DNA from: Furcasterigmium furcatum | Taxonomy: Eukaryota > Ascomycota > Sordariomycetes > Glomerellales > Plectosphaerellaceae | DNA length: 64,000 bases | NCBI GenBank assembly: GCA_001599815.1 | Contig: BCIA01000001.1 | Coordinates: 4,282,934 to 4,346,933, forward strand | Reading direction: 5' to 3' | Shown here: in pieces, positions 24,054 to 35,318 of the stretch | How the letters are laid out: every line of letters starts with the position of its first letter | Numbering within the stretch: position 1 is the stretch's first letter | The notes under the pieces: generated by a model | What the model saw: only the letters and a program-made list of their open reading frames with translations | Databases searched by the model: none | Told to the model about the DNA's origin: nothing | Translations under genes and position numbers: made by a program

Positions 24054-25440
24054 ATGGCCGTCTCACAGAGGACCTCGGCCACTGTCGTCGCCGAGAAGCA
24101 GAAGGTCAGCCAGCCAGCTCTCCCCCCGCGCGTGACCGCCTACTAACCTCCTCACAGAAGTCCGTCGAGCCCGAGTTCCCTGACATTCAGACCATCAGGA
24201 ACGCCATTCCCGCCCACTGCTTCCAGCCCTCGCTCTTCACCTCCTTCTACTATGTCTTCCGCGACCTCACCATCGTCTCCGCCCTCGTCTGGGCCGCCCT
24301 GACCTACATCCCCACCATCTCGGACCAGTACTACCGCCTCGCCGCCTGGATGGTCTACGGCTACGTCCAGGGCCTCGTCTGCACCGGCGTCTGGATCCTC
24401 GGACACGAGTGCGGCCACGGCGCCTTCAGCACGCACACCCGCCTCAACGACTGCGTCGGCTGGGTCCTGCACTCCTTCCTCCTCGTCCCCTACTTCTCCT
24501 GGAAGTTCTCCCACCACCGCCACCACCGCTTCACCGGCAACATGACCAAGGACATGGCCTTCGTCCCCCGCACCCAGCCCGCGCCCAAGAAGACCGTCAA
24601 GGAGGACGACGCCCAGGAGCCCTGGTACGTCGGCGTCGACTGGAAGGAGCTCTTCGAGGATGCTCCCATCACCCAGGTCATCAACCTCATCGCCCACCAG
24701 CTCTTCGGCTGGCAGGTCTACCTCTTCCTCAACGCCACCTCCGGCAAGGGCAGCATGCAGCGCGAGGTCAAGGGCCTCGGCCGCTGGTTCCGCGTCTCCC
24801 ACTTCGATCCCACCGGCGCCGTCTTCCGCCCCAACGAGGCCATCTTCATCGCCCTCTCCGACCTCGGCCTGTGCCTCATGCTCGGCGCCCTCTACTACGC
24901 CTCCCAGTTCGTCGGTGTCTCCACCGTTCTCTTCCTCTACGCCGTCCCCTACTTCTGGGTTCACCACTGGCTCGGTACGTGATTCTTCCTCACGAAGTGA
25001 CGACGACAGCTAACATCCCCCCTCCAGTCGCCATCACCTACCTCCACCACAACCACCCTGACGTCCCTCACTACACCGAGGAAGGCTGGACCTTCGTCAA
25101 GGGCGCCCTCGCCACCATCGACCGCGACTTCGGCTTCGTCGGCAAGCACATCTTCCACGGCATCATCGAGAAGCACGTCGTCCACCACCTCTTCCCGTGA
25201 GTACCCCCACTCCCGTGCCCTCCCGGCCATGCGGCCCTGACTGACACCCCTCCCAGCCGCATCCCCTTCTACAAGGCCGACGAGGCCACGGAGGCCATCA
25301 AGCCCCTCCTCGGCGACCTCTACTACTGCGACAACCGCAGCTTCCTCGGCCAGTTGTGGTCCATCTTCGGCACCTGCAAGTACGTCGAGAACGACCCCAC
25401 CTGCCCCGGCCGCATGCGCTGGGTCCAGAAGCAGAAGTAG
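24054..25440 (+). CDS. Membrane fatty-acid desaturase, delta-12/omega-3 type
   Basis: Four exons: 24054-24104, 24158-24974, 25028-25196 and 25257-25440, giving 406 aa. ER enzyme that introduces a double bond into phospholipid-bound oleate or linoleate using a di-iron centre. Three histidine boxes are visible: HECGH (residues 100-104), HHRHH within WKFSHHRHHRF (about 136-140) and HVVHH (about 340). Hydrophobic pairs lie between them. The N-terminus has SVEPEFPDIQTIRNAIP, conserved in fungal delta-12/omega-3 enzymes. The length (406 aa, short N-terminus) is nearer the fungal delta-15/omega-3 class (about 400 aa) than the longer delta-12 enzymes (about 475 aa), so regioselectivity is left open. 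Intron 1 carries a perfect TACTAAC branch. Codon use is strongly C-ending, suggesting high expression. Confidence 0.93.
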
Positions 25441-26256
25441 ACGGCTGCCGCCGCTGCCGCTGCTGCTCTGTTTTTATTTTTCACGAGGTTGATGACAACA
25501 ACAACAACAAATTCCCGTACTGCATTTTGGCGTTCACGCGTCATCCCATACATAGTACCTAGACTTTGATCATGAGCAGCACCTGCATGATAGACAGAGA
25601 ATGGGGGAGAAAGACAGACGGAGAGAGAGAGGGCGAGATATAGGGAGAGGTGGCCGAGCTGGAAAACGAGAGCTCAGGGAGATCGCCTCTTGCATATAGA
25701 ACACGTAGAGAGGGGAAAGATGAATTGTTCACGAATGATGTGGATTCAAGCTTTGTGACACGCTTATGGAATGATGACTGCAGTCATGTGATGGCCTCTA
25801 GGCTCGAATTCTGCTGCTTGGTTGGGTACTCCACGGTGTCGCGTGAGAACCCGTAAGATGAGATCCGGGGAAGCTGACTAGATCCCGCTCGGCTTGGGCA
25901 CGGGTTTCAATTGTTTAAAGCCAGCCAGCACGGGCGTGAGCAAGGAAGTGCTGACAGAATTGATGACCATCGCGAGCAGCCCTTAGGTAATTAATTGATG
26001 ATGCTCATCGACGGTGCCAGGAGGACGGAAGTCATCTTGAGAGGCCACGAAGGGCCCAATAAATGCAGCCAATGCCACAGCATATCACGCATTTCGAAGA
26101 GGAAGACTTTGAGATGAGAGATAAAATTTGTGGTAGAGGAAGTACCCTGAAGTCGATGTTCTTCGGCCGCGTCCAGCCCGGACCGCCAATGACACCGACA
26201 TCCCCTTGCCTCCATTTTCGCGCGCTGATGACATGTTCGTGTATATCGTCCAGTCG
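25441..26256. other. Convergent intergenic region with GA-rich tract
   Basis: About 816 bp between the desaturase and NCS1 permease 3' ends. An (CAA)n run sits at about 25496-25510 and a GA-rich run at about 25598-25650; both fit 3' UTR/terminator DNA. No gene seen. Confidence 0.5.
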
Positions 26257-27984
26257 TTAAAACGGCCCCTTCGCCTCCCCCGAACCAGACATCCCCGCCT
26301 CCGCCGACGAAACATGGACGCATCGCACCGACCCCTCAAGGTCATTCGACCGCTCCTCCATGAGCGGCGAGTCCACCGCCTCGTCCGCCTCGCCAAACGT
26401 CCCAAAGTAGTCCGCGTCGTCCACCTCCCGCGGGTTGGGAATAGGCCAGACCACGAAATGCAGGAAGCAGTACGTGCAGATGGCGACGAGGCATCCCACC
26501 GGCCAGGACATGTAGTATAGGTGCGACCACCCGGCCCACTCCTCGTCGGGGTCCTCCACCCGCCTCACGAAGCCGGGCAGGAGGAGCCACGTGCCCATCA
26601 CCCATGCGATGACGGCGCGGAAGTTGACGCCGCGCCAGTACCAGTAGATGCTCTCCGAGGACAGCTCGTAGAGGTGCGTCAGCCTGAAGCGGCGGCGGCG
26701 GACGATGAAGTAGTCCGCGAACATGATGCCGGTCATGGAGCCAAGGAAGACGCCGTACCCGCCCATGACGGTCAGGAACTTGCTGGCGCCGTTGAGGAGC
26801 TGCCACGGCTGCATGACGAAGGCAAAGGCGGCGGTGAGGTAGCCGCCGCGCCGGAGGTTGAAGACGCGCGGCGCGAGGGCGGAGAGGTCGATGCCGTTGG
26901 AGAGCGCGTTCTGGGCGACGGCGATGCCGAACTGGGCGAAGATGAAGGCGAGCGAGGCGAAGGCCACCGCGGCCCTGGCATGGGGGGAATCGTTGTAATG
27001 GCGCTGCAGGGCGTCGAGGAAGCGGTACGGCTCCCAGACGAGGGAGCCGTGAGTGTGCGGGAACATCTGCGCTGCGCATGAGGTGCAAACTATGCCGATG
27101 AATGCGACAACGATGGTGTTTGTGGGAACGAATAGCAGTTGGGCGAGAAGCTGGTCTCGCGGCTTCCTGGCGAAGCGCGTGTAGTCTGACTGGGAGAACA
27201 GATGCGTCGCAATGCCTGATATGTTGGTGCAAACACCCAAGACAAGCATCCAGCCCAGCCGAGAGCCCTTGGCCTGCTGGATACCTGTAGTGGCGGTGAT
27301 GTCGTGAACCATTGGCCCCAGGCCATTCGTCGTGGTGACTGACCAGATGAAGAGCACCAGGACAGTGGGTATGACGGTGATGCCGGCAATGGCAAAGGGG
27401 ACGTGATACTTCTCAGGCCTGATCCAAATAAGTGGAAGGCAGAGAAGCGAGAAGATGATGAAGCCGATGAAGTCAGCAACCGTCATGGTCCCATTCGCAA
27501 GAGGCTGGTCCAGCGAGTTGAAAGAGGGCCAGATGGACGCAATGAACGTCCGCACGCACTGCCCTCCCCAGTAGACCTGGGTCGAGTACCAGATAAAGGA
27601 GAGCATGATGCGTTGGATCATGGGGATGAGGGCTCCCCACATTCCCCAGCCGGCTTTCTGGATGATAGAGAATCCAATGTGCCACTTTGCGCCGGGTGCA
27701 CCAGTCATGACACAGATGATGCCGACAAGACAGTGACCAATGATCACGGTCAGCATGGCCTGCCAGACATTGAGGCCCAGGGCGATGATGGCCGAACCAG
27801 TAGTCCAACCACCAATGTTGAAGGAACCCGTGACGATCCAGAGACCGACAAACTGCCACGGCCCATATGTGCGTCGAGACGGGGGCAGCGGCCGTGTGTC
27901 TCGGTTCATGTATGCGGTAGTGACAACATCTTTCTCGCGGGCGATCTCAACGCGCTTCAGCGCCCGTTTCCACGCCGCAGCCAT
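26257..27984 (-). CDS. NCS1-family permease (uracil/allantoin/thiamine type), copy 1
   Basis: Single exon, 575 aa. NCS1 carriers import nucleobases, allantoin, hydantoins, thiamine or nicotinamide riboside with H+ across the plasma membrane. Seen: cytosolic start with RPLPPSRRTYGPWQF, TM1 motif SFNIGGWTTGSAIIALGL, APGAKWHIGFSII, the YWGGQCVRTF motif in TM3, SRLGWMLVLGVCTNISG, SQSDYTRFARKPRDQ (family hallmark, conserved after TM6), NALSNGIDLSALAP and MFADYFIVRRRRFRLTHLY. Twelve spans are expected. The C-terminal tail is acidic. The ATG at 27984 is the first in frame and the only reasonable start. The allantoinase at 33.5-35.2 kb makes an allantoin-type substrate plausible, but this is context only. 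Confidence 0.93.
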   Translation of the reverse strand: MAAAWKRALKRVEIAREKDVVTTAYMNRDTRPLPPSRRTYGPWQFVGLWIVTGSFNIGGWTTGSAIIALGLNVWQAMLTVIIGHCLVGIICVMTGAPGAKWHIGFSIIQKAGWGMWGALIPMIQRIMLSFIWYSTQVYWGGQCVRTFIASIWPSFNSLDQPLANGTMTVADFIGFIIFSLLCLPLIWIRPEKYHVPFAIAGITVIPTVLVLFIWSVTTTNGLGPMVHDITATTGIQQAKGSRLGWMLVLGVCTNISGIATHLFSQSDYTRFARKPRDQLLAQLLFVPTNTIVVAFIGIVCTSCAAQMFPHTHGSLVWEPYRFLDALQRHYNDSPHARAAVAFASLAFIFAQFGIAVAQNALSNGIDLSALAPRVFNLRRGGYLTAAFAFVMQPWQLLNGASKFLTVMGGYGVFLGSMTGIMFADYFIVRRRRFRLTHLYELSSESIYWYWRGVNFRAVIAWVMGTWLLLPGFVRRVEDPDEEWAGWSHLYYMSWPVGCLVAICTYCFLHFVVWPIPNPREVDDADYFGTFGEADEAVDSPLMEERSNDLEGSVRCVHVSSAEAGMSGSGEAKGPF

Positions 27985-29309
27985 GGCGGATGGTGAAGAT
28001 GCGACAGCAGGAGAGGATGGGTTTGGTCGGTTGCGGTGTTGCGGTGCCTGATGTTGTCTCTCGTCGATGCTCCCCTAACCCTTAGCAGGGCCGTTTGTAA
28101 CAAATGCCGAATAGGGGGGGCGGCTGTCCCGCTTTCCGAGAGGCTGGTAGTGGTGTCTTCCCCAGTTCCAGCTTGTCGGATCCGGGGTTTTCAGCTCCTT
28201 TTGAACCTGAGAACGGTGTGGGTGGGAGCAGACATCCCACTCCCCTCGACCCCCGGTGAGGACGAATTCGGCGAGGCACAGGCGGCAGGCAAACATGCAA
28301 GGCCACTTGGCACCACGTCCGGTCAGTAAATTGTAGTAAAACCTTTACATTTCGGGCTCGACGCGGCTCGGGAGGGCCTGACCGGTGAGCTCGTGATCAT
28401 CAGGAGGATGAGCCGGCAACCAACCAAGGAACTGGTGGAAGCCACCGCAGTGGGACAAACATGGGTTTCGGGGGTCTGCTTACCACACTAAGCAAGGGAT
28501 GGGGAATTAGGGACGTGGGGGAGGGGTTGTCGGTCAAGGTGAGTGTGATTATCGTGAGTAAGAGACAATATGGTTGACGGTCAAGGGCCGCAAACGACAT
28601 GCCCCTGGGTCTTGTATGCCGGCGCCGTCGGCCCCCGAAAGTGCTCGTTGCTCGATGACGCTGGGTTGCCCAGATCATCTCAGGATGCTCGGCTCCTACC
28701 GAATCTCCAAGGATCGTGGCTCTCAGCACAGACCGGTACGAGCTTAGAAGGGACCGCCGTCCATTGCGGCGGACCAGTGGTGGACGCCTACCATTGGTTT
28801 GGCTGCCCTTTAGGGTTGCTGATAGATCCAGCGACGCGGCGCCGGCTTGAGACGAACCCAAACTTTGGAGATCCAGTGGGGGAAATCCAAATTGAGGTCA
28901 TTCGACCACTAGCTTCTTTCGGTGAAGTGTTTGCTTCCCCAAGCTCCCTTGCGTCGGTCCAGGCCAAGTGCGGAGCGCCGCCGCTGTCAGTTGAAAGAAA
29001 TCGCGGACTGTGAATGCCATGTGGCTGAATGTTTGCTCGTCTGAATCACTGCAGCTTGCCGGGGGACACTTGGGAATCATTTAACAGCTCAGCAATGAAT
29101 AGACGCCCGGTTGACGACGCCTCGGCCATGGTATAACAGGACTTGGCATCTGTGGCAGCAGCTTGGCTTGGCTCCTGGACAGACGTTGCCGAAACCCGCG
29201 GCATCAATCCATCTTCGATGAGGGCTTTCCCCTCGAAAAACACGAGAATTCGACAAACTCAGCGTCACCCATCCAAAGCCGAATCCTCCGCATCGCATTT
29301 CGGCCCGGC
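27985..29309. other. Divergent intergenic region
   Basis: About 1.3 kb between the NCS1 permease (minus) and the 2-oxoglutarate oxygenase (plus). No gene; frames here (for example 28400-28861 minus) look random. No HGATAR site was noticed near the permease start. Confidence 0.45.
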
Positions 29310-30454
29310 ATGGCAGCCTCCTTGCCAGTCGTGGACCTTAGGGACTACTCGTCGACCGAAGAGTTGGCGGCAGAGTTGCTGCGAGTGGGAAGAGACCCTG
29401 GCTTCTTCTATGTCCTAGGTCACGACCTTGGCGACGAAGTTGCCGGGCGAATGTTCGAGCTGGCACAGTCATTCTTCGATAGGCCCGTCCCAGAGAAGGA
29501 GCGATATGCCAATGGCAGCGGAGACCTCGTGAGTCTGGGAAAAGAAAGATGCAGCATGGAGTCCATGAGTCGCTGATCGTGTTACAACAGGGATATACAG
29601 GGATGGGAGAAGAATCGTAAGTCGCCAGGAGTCAGTCCATGCAAGTCGCAGCTGGTTGCTAATCCGAAGGTAGGCTCTCAGGCATCGGGCGCGGCGACAT
29701 CAAAGAATCCTTTTACTTGTCGGACCCGGCAGACACTCGGCAACAATTGCCGCCCGATTTGGAAGCCGGCCGGACCGAGATGGCCTCCTTCTTTCGAGGT
29801 TCTTCGTCGCTCGCGACGAGGCTGATGGAGGCGTTCGCGGTGGGACTGGGGGTAAGATGTCGTGCATTAACGCTGCGGGTCAACCAGACTAAATCGGTTC
29901 AGATGCCGAAAGATTTCCTCTGCAACGCTCACAATGGCGAGAGCTACCGAATGCGACTGATCAAATATCCCGCGGTCGAAATGACGCCACCGCCAGACGG
30001 GGACGACACAGAAGACATCCGTGCAGGGGCACACTCCGATTACGGCTCGTTGACCCTGCTCTTTCGGCAACCGTCGGATCAAGGCGGCCTGCAGGTGCTG
30101 CTTCCGGGAGGGCCTGGCGGCGAGGAGCAGTGGATTGACGTGCCCTGCTTGAAGGACGCCATTGTGGTGAACATCGGAGACGCGCTGGAGTTTTGGACCG
30201 CAGGGAAGCTGAGATCAACGGTGCACCGGGTCGCATACCCACGCAACGTGCGCGAGAATGTCGCGCGGCTCAGTATCCCCGTATTCATCCAGCCGGATCG
30301 CGCTGTTGTACTGGAACCCATGTCGACGCAGGACGGGAGACACGACCCGGAGTTTTCGGAGGTCCTGCGGCGAAAAGGATATTCCAGTTCGCGGGCAGTG
30401 ACATCGCATGAGCACCTGTCCAGCAGAATCCAGGCAACGTACAGGAGGGATTGA
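29310..30454 (+). CDS. 2-oxoglutarate/Fe(II)-dependent oxygenase (isopenicillin-N-synthase-like fold)
   Basis: Four exons: 29310-29528, 29591-29616 (26 nt), 29674-29851 and 29903-30454, giving 324 aa. The N-terminal DIOX_N part has LPVVDLRDYSS and GFFYVLGHDL; the C-terminal 2OG-Fe(II) part has the metal ligands HSD in GAHSDYGSLTLLFR and the distal His in VHRVAYP, followed by RLSIPVF (the Arg/Ser pair that holds 2-oxoglutarate). NIGDALEFWTAGKLRSTVHR is the typical jelly-roll segment. Length is normal for the family (about 320-350 aa). Fungal members act on specialised metabolites, thymine-type bases or plant hormones; the substrate cannot be assigned. It converges on a Zn2Cys6 gene about 110 bp away and diverges from an NCS1 permease. 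Confidence 0.92.
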
Positions 30455-30562
30455 GAGGTGTCAGAGCCCATAGCGTCGGTCATTCAATGAGAAAAATAGC
30501 CTCAAACTTCCGCGACAGCCGTGACAGTGGAGCAAAATCGTCGCGGAACATGATCTCTCGTC

Positions 30563-32537
30563 TCAACTGAAGACATTCATGTCATTGTTCCACTCCGTGA
30601 CAAACGGACTTGGCCAGGGGATATGTTCAACGTATTCGATGGGGATGGTGAAATTTGCGTTTGGCACCAGGAAGTGCTGCGTGGGAATGTCGAGGCGTTG
30701 CTCTTGTGTGGCGTGAGAGGCTTCTGGCTCATTCAGAATGGAGCTGTCCTGCGGCTGTGACTTTTGCAGGTATTCGTCGATTCTTCCGATGTGCTGAGAC
30801 AGCTTGACTCCAGCTTCGACGGCTGCTGGCAGCGAGGGCCCGAGATTCTCGAGAAATAGTGCCATAGCTTGGCTACACAGACCTGATCAGTACCGACACA
30901 CAAGCAAGACCACACGGTGCATTCACTCACATGACTTGGCGTAGGTGGTGATAGTCGACAGGGTGTAGTTGGCGCCCGATGAAGCTGGTGATCATGTGGC
31001 CAACTCCAGCCAATTCTTGCAGCTTGGATGATGTGAGTGAGATGCGACGGATCATTCCAGGACCACCACGTACCATAGGAGACCCAATCGCCCTTAAATA
31101 ATCCACGGGAATCAGGGTCATTTCTTCAATCAGCTCCGTAACCACGCGGCAGGCGTCGCGGAATGTCACGTCCTGGCACGAGAATGAGGTTATCCTGAGG
31201 AGCTGTCGTCGGGTGTCAGCTGTATGCCAGATCGCAGGCAACGGCCTGAACATACTTGAATCGTGCAAGCGATGTTGGCCACTTGAAATCCACAGAGATT
31301 CGACTCTACATCATCGGTTGGCAGCGCGGCTCTCGCCAAATACGTCGGAAGAGCAGTTCGTTGGGTCAGGACTCGGTTCAGGATGTCGTCAATCGGTGGG
31401 GCGAGTGACTCGAACCCGTCATATAGACTCCCTCGGTTCACCGAGGACAGTTTCCGAGATCGAAAGCGTACAATGACGTGCTCGAGGACTCGGTAGAGGT
31501 CTGTGATGTAGTTCCAGCCGACGAGCCACCCGCCAAACGGGAAGCCGCCGGCCGAGTCCCGAGATCCGGTAAGAACACCTGCCATGTCGTCCGACATGAC
31601 GGGATAGGAGACGGCAGCTTGCATCTCCGGACACCGCACTGAATGTCCCATAATTAGTGCGGAATGAACTTCAAGGCGATACATGGACCAGAAGAACTGT
31701 CGCCTCACGTGGCGTTCGACTGGGTCAATGGTTGCTGGCCATCGATTTTCATTCTGAAAATGATGCTGTGCAACAACAGTGTGGTACTGCCCGAGCGTCT
31801 GATGCAGTAGTGAAGCATCTCCTAGCTGGATAGCGGCAAGCGAGAGGGTCCCGAGAGACTGGAGGTACGCGAAGCAATCCGACTGCGAGACCTCAGCGGG
31901 GATGGCCCTCCGGGCATCCTCCAGATACGCCTGCTGGTGCCTGGGCTCGATCGGGACAGAGAGCGGGAGGGTGAACATGGCCCCGTCTCCAACATGGCAT
32001 GAGCTCAAGGCACAGATGGCCATTAGGCGGGCGAAAGCGGCGCGGTTCGTTGACAGGCTAAAGCGGTCCCACTCGTCTAGAATGACGGCCTCTGCAAAGA
32101 ATGGGAAGCTACAGCCGATGAATTAGGAGGAGCTCAGTTCATGGGATCGCGGTGCTCGCTCACATGGGATAAACGGTATCGAAGAAGGCCATGATGAGGC
32201 CACGGACAATGGCGGGTTCACCATGCCTGGCAGCATCGTACGCCCAGCTCTCATGGCTAGCCGGAGACGTCTTGCCCGAGCCGTCGGACGACTTGGACTT
32301 GACGCCTCGCTTCGCTGCAACCCGTTCCCAAGTACAGGTGGCGCCGTGCTCGATACATGTCAAGCAGACGATGGGCCCGGTGTCGTTCGTGCTGACGCCC
32401 GGGGGGATCTTGCACTTCCGACCTCGGCGATGGCAAAAGTCGCAGGCCTTGGTGATGCGCCTCCGCTTGAGGATGGGCTGATCGAAGTCCTCCTGTCGCC
32501 CCGGTTCCGGAGACTCATGCTTGAGGGTCACGCTCAT
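30563..32537 (-). CDS. Zn2Cys6 transcription factor with extended cluster loop
   Basis: Exons 32537-32164, 32108-31256, 31202-31074, 31022-30931 and 30872-30563, about 585 aa. The cluster reads C-x2-C-x6-C-x15-C-x2-C-x6-C: CDFCHRRGRKC, then the loop KIPPGVSTNDTGPIV, then CLTCIEHGATC. The loop of 15 is longer than the usual 5-9. A basic segment (ILKRRRITKA) precedes it. The fungal TF region includes FFAEAVILDEWDRF, FWSMYRLEVHSALIMGHSVRCPEMQAA (cut here for length) and LPTDDVESNLCGFQ. The 51-nt segment 31023-31073 (GTACGT to CCAAG) is frame-neutral and could be retained, giving 602 aa. The gene ends about 110 bp from the converging oxygenase gene, which makes that gene a candidate target. Confidence 0.87.
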
Positions 32538-33520
32538 GGCAGGCCCTCCGATCGCGAGTCGCGCGCGCCAGTCGATGAGATAGTCGTAAGGTCCATCCAA
32601 AGGACTGGCACTGACTGCCAAGGAACCCTAGACTCGGCGGGAGTCTAGACGACGCGCTCGGTTGCTGCTGCAGGTCACAGACGACAGGGATCCATCGACG
32701 GCGGACAGGACCAGGGCGGTTGAAACACGGGAAGGATTGCAGATGCTGAAGAGAGATGACTCGCCGATGGGACCATGGAGGCTGAATGGGAAAGAGAGGA
32801 GGAGATGCTGCTTGTCCAGCGGATCGCCGCTAGTGAGGAAGGTGCACGTTAGCGCCTCGCCGCTTGAAGCTTCCAGGTTGGTCGGCTTGGGCCGATAGGG
32901 GGCTCCATCATAATAAGTTCGTTTTATTCCATCATCTGAGGCCGGGCTTGTGAAATGCTGACTCATCGGACCATTGTCCCATTGTCACTGGGTGGACACC
33001 AAGAATTGAAGCCATCGCCATTCTAACACTCAGCGGGAGGTGTCAGAGTATTTCCCTGCGAATTCTCGGCGACAAAAGCATGTCGGAGATATTTCGAGCA
33101 CCGGCATGGACATACATAGTATGCTGCCGCTCGCTTCCTACCCGCGACTTACCCCAATGCCTCCCGTGGCGCACCGTTGCATGACAGCCTCAGCCGCAAC
33201 AAACGCTCCGAGTATCACTCCAATGCAACGCCAACGAAAATGTCTGGGTATTCCAACGCCTATGTGCATTCGTGTCTAATCAACCAGCCATCCTCCCAAT
33301 GTCCTCTGAAGTGCAGTCCGCTCCCCAAATGGCCGAACATGCAAAATCGCGTCATCAAGCGTCACCGGGTCGCACCCGCGCAACATCCTCCGCACGCCGT
33401 CCCCAATCCTCGGGGCCGCTCAGGGGCACCGCATCTCCCCCACACGCACCTCTCCACATGGTGCAACGCTTTCGCATCCCGTGATCCCAGAGCCTCATCC
33501 CCGAGCTACCGACCTCTCTC
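32538..33520. other. Intergenic region
   Basis: About 983 bp between the Zn2Cys6 start and the allantoinase 3' end. Contains the regulator's promoter. No gene supported. Confidence 0.45.
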
Positions 33521-35219
33521 CTAGAAAGCCGTCCTCCTCTCCGTGATGGCCTCGCCGGCCGGCTTGCCCGTCACGAACCCGCCCCCGACGCCGCCGTACT
33601 CGAACACCTTCCGCCCACGCAGCCACGTCTCCCGCACCCTGCCGCGGAACTCGTGGCCCTCCCACGGCGAGCAGCGGTTCTTCCACCGCATGTCGCCCGA
33701 CCGCAGCGTCCACGCCTCCGTGTCGTCGAAGACGCACACGTCGCCGTCCAGGCCGGGCTTGAGCCCGCCCTTGCGGTGCGAGAGGCCCACCTGCGCCGCC
33801 GTCGCCTGGCTGCACAGGCGGACCATGTCGACCAGGTCCGGGACGCCGGCGGTCTTGCCCGCGGCGGCGCGCGAGGCGGCCGCGGTGTGCAGGATGGGCA
33901 GGCCGAGGCCGACGGAGGAGATGCCGCCCCATGCGGCGAAGAAGTCGCCGCACGCCGCGGCGGAGGCGGCGGACTGGCATGCCGTCGGGACGGGCTTGGC
34001 GGGCTGGGTATCCGCGTCGGCGGGGAGGGTCATGTCGATACCGGAATCGGAGTGGTGCATGGCCGGCGCCTCGGGGACGGGGGCGAGATGGTCGGGGAGG
34101 AGCTTGAGCTCGGGGGTGCAGGGGGAGTGGTCGGAGACGACGGTGCGGATGCACGAGTCGTCGGCGGTGAGCTCCTCCCAGAGCTGGTCGCGGTTGCTGT
34201 CCTCGCGGATGGGCGGGCAGCACTTGTGGCGGGTGTCGCCCTTTTCGATCTCCTCGGCGCTGAGGCCGAGGTAGTGGAAGCAGGTCTCGGCGGTGATGTT
34301 GATGCCGGCCTTCCGGGCGGCCTTGAGGAGGGGGATGGCCTGCGCAGCGGACAGGTGCACGATGTGCAGGTGGAGGGAGGGGGCCAGGTGGGCGAGGGAG
34401 AGGATCTCGTCGACGGCGTAGGTCTCGAAAGAGGGAGGTCGGGACTCGAGGAAGGTGGTGTACGAGTTCAGGTCGCCGGTTGGTGCGAGCGGCGGCAGAG
34501 AGGTCTGGACGCCGTCGCCTACGGAATCAGCAATGGGCGGGATCATCTCGGCGTGGAACATGAGCGTCGTCGGCGTGTCCTTCAGGGTCTTCATGGCGAG
34601 GGCGATATCGTTGGAGGAGACGGCGGGGAACTCGTCGACCTGCGGGAGTTAGCGACACCCTTCATACTCTCAACATTCCCCGGCGCAGACTTACACCAGA
34701 CTCGATCATGAATCCCTTGAAACCACGGACACCAGCTTCCACCAAAGGAAGCAGCTGGTCGGCATTCCCGGGAATGACTCCGCCATAGAAGCCGACATCA
34801 ACCCAGCATTGGCCCTGACTGGCCGCAAGCTTCTCATTGAAGCCCTCGATCGTTGTTGTCGGCGGAATGGCGTTCAGGGGCATGTCGACGACTGTTGTGA
34901 CACCGCCCGAGGCGGCAGCGCGGGTGCCCGTCCAGAAGCCCTCCCATTCTGTTCGGCCGGGCTCGTTGAGGTGGACATGGGCGTCGACGAGGCCGGGAAT
35001 CAACAGCTTATCGCCATGGTCTACGTAGACGGTCGACGGAGGAAAAGCGTCCTCGGGCAGCACTGAAGGGATGACATCGACGATCTTCCCGGTGACTGAG
35101 GAGATGCAGATGGTGGCGGGGGTGAGGACCAGTGAGTCGTCCGGGAGGGTGATGACGGCTCGCTTGGAGGTGAGGACGACAAGGGGCCCGACAGGGGACG
35201 TTGACGACAGGACGGTCAT
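33521..35219 (-). CDS. Allantoinase-like cyclic amidohydrolase
   Basis: Two exons, 35219-34695 and 34639-33521, phase 0, giving 547 aa. Allantoinase opens the hydantoin ring of allantoin to allantoate, the first step of allantoin use as nitrogen source. Seen: beta-strand start, DAHVHLNEPGRTEWEGF (metal His81 and His83), GFKGFMIESG (carbamylated Lys), TLMFHAEM and LHIVHLSAAQ (metal His), TCFHYL, CCPPIRE and SDHSPCTPELK (catalytic Asp). These match the dihydroorotase/allantoinase superfamily in order. A Pro/Ala/Thr-rich insert (about residues 375-405) is unusual. The ATG at 35219 is the first true ATG; the frame is open further upstream through non-ATG codons. Three AGATAA sites lie within 250 bp upstream, fitting AreA control. 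Confidence 0.9.
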
Positions 35220-35318
35220 CTTTCTTGGCTGTGGCTTGCTAACGGATAGAGACGAAACGGTCCTAGCCCAGAAGTTGTTGAAGGATGGAAAGATTGCAGC
35301 AAGGGGCCTGGACAGCGA

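Noticed and set aside
24152..24967. 271-codon minus-strand frame
   Set aside because: Antisense shadow of the desaturase, created by its C-ending codon bias.
26162..26169. TTCGGCCG copy outside the proposed regulon (also at 37018-37025)
   Set aside because: Not in a promoter of a related gene; shows the 8-mer has a chance background of about two per window.
33653..34711. 352-codon plus-strand frame
   Set aside because: Antisense shadow of the allantoinase gene; Gly/Val/Glu-rich translation typical of GC-rich antisense frames.
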